Below, one piece after another: positions 16,115 to 18,052 of a stretch of 18,052 nucleotides of DNA. The stretch comes from CAZGVW01 sp964529265 (GTDB lineage: Bacteria; Planctomycetota; Phycisphaerae; Phycisphaerales; UBA1924). A model generated the notes under the pieces. That model was not told the DNA's origin, made no database searches, and saw nothing but the letters and a program-made list of their open reading frames with translations. The stretch lies in assembly GCA_964529265.1 (NCBI GenBank), contig CAZGVW010000125.1:1-18052 (forward strand). The letters are read 5' to 3'. Position numbers and translations under genes: made by a program. Numbering within the stretch: position 1 is the stretch's first letter; each line of letters starts with the position of its first letter.

Positions 16115-16126
16115 CCCCTTCCGGGG
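16115..16126. terminator. Short convergent hairpin, possible weak terminator
   Basis: CCCC (16115-16118) pairs with GGGG (16123-16126) around TTCC in the 30-bp gap between two convergent stop codons. No T-run follows on either strand, so termination is doubtful. Confidence 0.25.
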
Positions 16127-16130
16127 CGGG

Positions 16131-17849
16131 TCACACCCTGAACAGCGATCCCAACCGCTTCCCGAGCAGCAGCGATGCCCCCACCAGTGTCGCCGTCAGC
16201 AGCAGCATGCCCCACACGCCCATCCCGCACGCGATCGAGACCCCGTCGCCCAGCCGCTCCGTGAACAGCAGAATCGCCTTCGTGATCGGGTAGTGCCGCT
16301 CCTGCTGCGCGAGAATCAGCGAATCGCTCACCTCCAGCATCGCGAAACTGAACGCCAGCAATCCACCCGCGATCAGGTTCGCCGAAATCAGCGGAATCAC
16401 GATCCGCCGCATGATCGTCGCCGTCCCCGCGCCCAGGTTCTGCGCCGCCTGCTCCAGATCAACCGTGATCTGCTGCAGACCCGCCACCGTCGCGCGCACG
16501 ATGTACGGCAACCTCCGCACTGCATACGCGATGATGAGCAGCGGGAAGGGATTCGGATTCGAGCCCACAATGTCCACCGCGCCCTCCAGCGGGTCGCCCG
16601 GCCCGAACGGCCACCGCAGGCTCAGCGCCACGAACCCGAACGCCATCACCAGCCCCGGAACCGCCAGCGGCAGCATCGACAGCGCATCCAGCGCGGCGCG
16701 CCCCCGCACCTTCGTGCGCGCAATCAGGTATCCGATCGCCAGCCCCAGCGCAATGTCCAGCGCCATCGCCGCCGACGCCAGTTGCAGGCTGTTCGTGATC
16801 GATGTGAACGCCAGCGGGTGCCCCAGCGCCTGCCCGAAGTGCGACAGCGTGAACTCCCGCGGCAGCACGCTTCGATACCACGATCCCGTCTCCGCCAGCG
16901 CCATCAGCACCACGCCGATGTGCGGCAGCAGCGCCAGCAGCGTCACGACGCCGAACCACACGCTCACCGCGAGCCCCGCCGGAAGCGGCAGGGCGGTCGC
17001 GCCGCCCGCCCGCGTCGCTCGCAGCGAAGACGCATGCCCCTCGCCCCCGAACACCTGCTTCCCCAGCACGTACACGATGATCGCCGTCCCCAGCATCACC
17101 GCCGTCAGCGCATACGGCGTCGCCGAGGCGCTCATCTCCTTGATCCCGTTGAAGATCTGCACGGATGTCACGCGGTGGTAGTCGAACATCAGCGGCGTCC
17201 CGAGTTCCGTGAACGCCCAGATGAACACCACCGCGCCGCCCGCAAACAGCCCCGGCCGAATGAGCGGCAGCGTGATCCGGAAGAACCGCCTGATCGGCCC
17301 GCACCCCACCGTCTGCGCCGCCTCATCCAGCGCCGGGTCGAGGTTCGCCAGGGCCGCGGAGGCGTTCAGGTAGATGATGGGGTACAGATGGAGCGCCAGC
17401 GCCACCACCACACCCCAGAACTGGGAATGCCCGAGGATGTCCCAGTCCGTCCCCAGCAGCGCGTTCAGCGACCCCGTCCGCCCCAGGATCGCCTTCAGCC
17501 CGATCGCCCCCACGAAGGGCGGCAGGATCAGCGGCACCAGGATCGCCGCGTTCCAGAACCCCTTGAATGGGAACGAATGCCTCGCGCTGAAGAACGCCAG
17601 CGGCAGCCCGATGAGCACGCACAGCGCCGTCGTCGCCGCGGCAATCCCGAACGCGTTGATCAGACCCTCCCGCAGCACCGGGTCGCGGAACACCAGCCCC
17701 ACGTGCTCCAGCGTCCACCCCCGGCCCGTCACGATGTCCGCGGCAAACCCGCCCCGCACCGTCAGCCACACCGGATACAGCAGAAACACCCCCAGCAGGA
17801 GCAGCAGCAGGCCGAGCAACGCGTACTGGGCGATGACATTCGGCCGCAC
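16131..17849 (-). CDS. Fused two-domain ABC permease, Fe(III)/spermidine-type importer
   Basis: 572 residues, roughly twelve predicted transmembrane helices in two BPD_transp_1 halves, as in FbpB/ThiP-like permeases. Both halves carry the EAA loop that contacts the ATPase: LDEAAQTVGCGPIRRFFRITLP at about 175-205 and LEQAAQNLGAGTATIMRRIVIP at about 460-490. The expected function is inner-membrane import with a periplasmic binding protein; Fe(III) is the commonest substrate of this fused layout, but this is inference. The start is GTG at 17849, with GGAG about eleven bases upstream. No ATPase or binding-protein gene lies in the window; they may be beyond the right edge, past the repeat array. 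The ATPase at 2564-3538 is of an exporter type and is not its partner. Confidence 0.93.
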   Translation of the reverse strand: MRPNVIAQYALLGLLLLLLGVFLLYPVWLTVRGGFAADIVTGRGWTLEHVGLVFRDPVLREGLINAFGIAAATTALCVLIGLPLAFFSARHSFPFKGFWNAAILVPLILPPFVGAIGLKAILGRTGSLNALLGTDWDILGHSQFWGVVVALALHLYPIIYLNASAALANLDPALDEAAQTVGCGPIRRFFRITLPLIRPGLFAGGAVVFIWAFTELGTPLMFDYHRVTSVQIFNGIKEMSASATPYALTAVMLGTAIIVYVLGKQVFGGEGHASSLRATRAGGATALPLPAGLAVSVWFGVVTLLALLPHIGVVLMALAETGSWYRSVLPREFTLSHFGQALGHPLAFTSITNSLQLASAAMALDIALGLAIGYLIARTKVRGRAALDALSMLPLAVPGLVMAFGFVALSLRWPFGPGDPLEGAVDIVGSNPNPFPLLIIAYAVRRLPYIVRATVAGLQQITVDLEQAAQNLGAGTATIMRRIVIPLISANLIAGGLLAFSFAMLEVSDSLILAQQERHYPITKAILLFTERLGDGVSIACGMGVWGMLLLTATLVGASLLLGKRLGSLFRV

Positions 17850-17887
17850 TTCGCGATGCTCTCCGTCTGACTGTCCGGCCCGCCGCA

Positions 17888-18031
17888 GTGCGCGCCGGGG
17901 ATGAGCTGGTGCGCGCTGGGGCTCCCGAGTGCGCGCCTGGGATGACGTGGTGCGCGCTGGGGCTCCGTGGTGCGCGCCGGGGGTGCCGTGGTGCGCGCTG
18001 GGGCTCCGTGGTGCGCGCCGGGGGTGCCGTG
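17888..18031. repeat. Tandem array of alternating 20/21-bp units (41-bp higher-order repeat)
   Basis: Seven contiguous units each begin GTGCGCGC, at 17888, 17909, 17929, 17950, 17970, 17991 and 18011. Odd units are 21 bp, even units 20 bp. Even units continue TGGGGCTCC, odd units CGGGGGTGCC or a variant. Units 4+5 (17950-17990) and 6+7 (17991-18031) are identical over 41 bp, while units 1-3 have diverged. An eighth, degraded unit begins at 18032. The period of 41 is not a multiple of three, so the repeat is unlikely to be coding. It lies upstream of the permease start and may run past the window edge. Confidence 0.9.
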
Positions 18032-18052
18032 GTGCAGCGGCTGCTCTGAGCC

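Noticed and set aside
16293..17870. A plus-strand frame open for 525 codons
   Set aside because: Antisense to the ABC permease; composition is Arg/His/Gln-rich, typical of a shadow of hydrophobic codons.
17888..18052. CRISPR array
   Set aside because: Repeat units are contiguous with no unique spacers, and no cas gene is present.

Overview
The window is GC-rich bacterial chromosome with dense, short-gapped genes on both strands. I read it as a planctomycete, most likely Phycisphaerae-like. The reasons are a secreted protein with a PEP-CTERM-like tail (Pro-Thr-Pro, hydrophobic helix, four Arg), a membrane partner of an ABC ATPase of a type common in that phylum, and the overall composition. 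This taxonomic call is inference. I saw no tRNA, rRNA, insertion sequence, phage gene or CRISPR array.

Left part (1-7019). A palindrome cluster (105-168) lies beyond the 3' end of an exported prolyl oligopeptidase (253-2448, minus). Upstream of that gene are an ABC ATPase (2564-3538, minus) and its putative membrane partner (3540-5909, minus), spaced by a single base and clearly one operon. No permease gene accompanies them. A small plus-strand gene for a one-helix, coiled-coil membrane protein (6007-6255) follows. It faces a P-domain protein with a C-terminal sorting signal (6363-7019, minus), and a good intrinsic terminator separates the two.

Middle part (7020-13557). A 341-bp divergent promoter region leads into a phosphomannomutase/phosphoglucomutase (7361-8779, plus). 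Next is an unusual P-loop ATPase whose Walker A and Walker B motifs are separated by a two-helix membrane hairpin (8964-10559, plus). Converging on it, and overlapping it by 25 bp, is a minus-strand operon: alpha/beta-hydrolase B (12490-13557), pyrF (11537-12493, GTGA overlap) and alpha/beta-hydrolase A (10535-11491). The two hydrolases are secreted paralogues flanking pyrF. Each is damaged at a different part of the catalytic site: A has Ala in place of the nucleophile Ser, and B has Pro where the catalytic His is expected.

Right part (13558-18052). A class V aminotransferase (13713-14909, minus) diverges from a DUF971 protein (14968-15363, plus) and a PP2C-like protein that lacks key metal ligands (15378-16100, plus). 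Then comes a fused two-domain ABC permease of the Fe(III) type (16131-17849, minus). The window ends in a tandem array alternating 20- and 21-bp units, a 41-bp higher-order repeat. Three genes without a Shine-Dalgarno sequence (5909, 14909, 14968) carry a TANNNT box 6-7 bases before the start codon, which suggests leaderless transcripts.

The most interesting candidates for something undescribed are the membrane-hairpin ATPase, the complementary catalytic losses in the hydrolase pair around pyrF, and the pseudo-phosphatase next to DUF971. All functional statements rest on reading the sequence and recalled family motifs; no searches were run.
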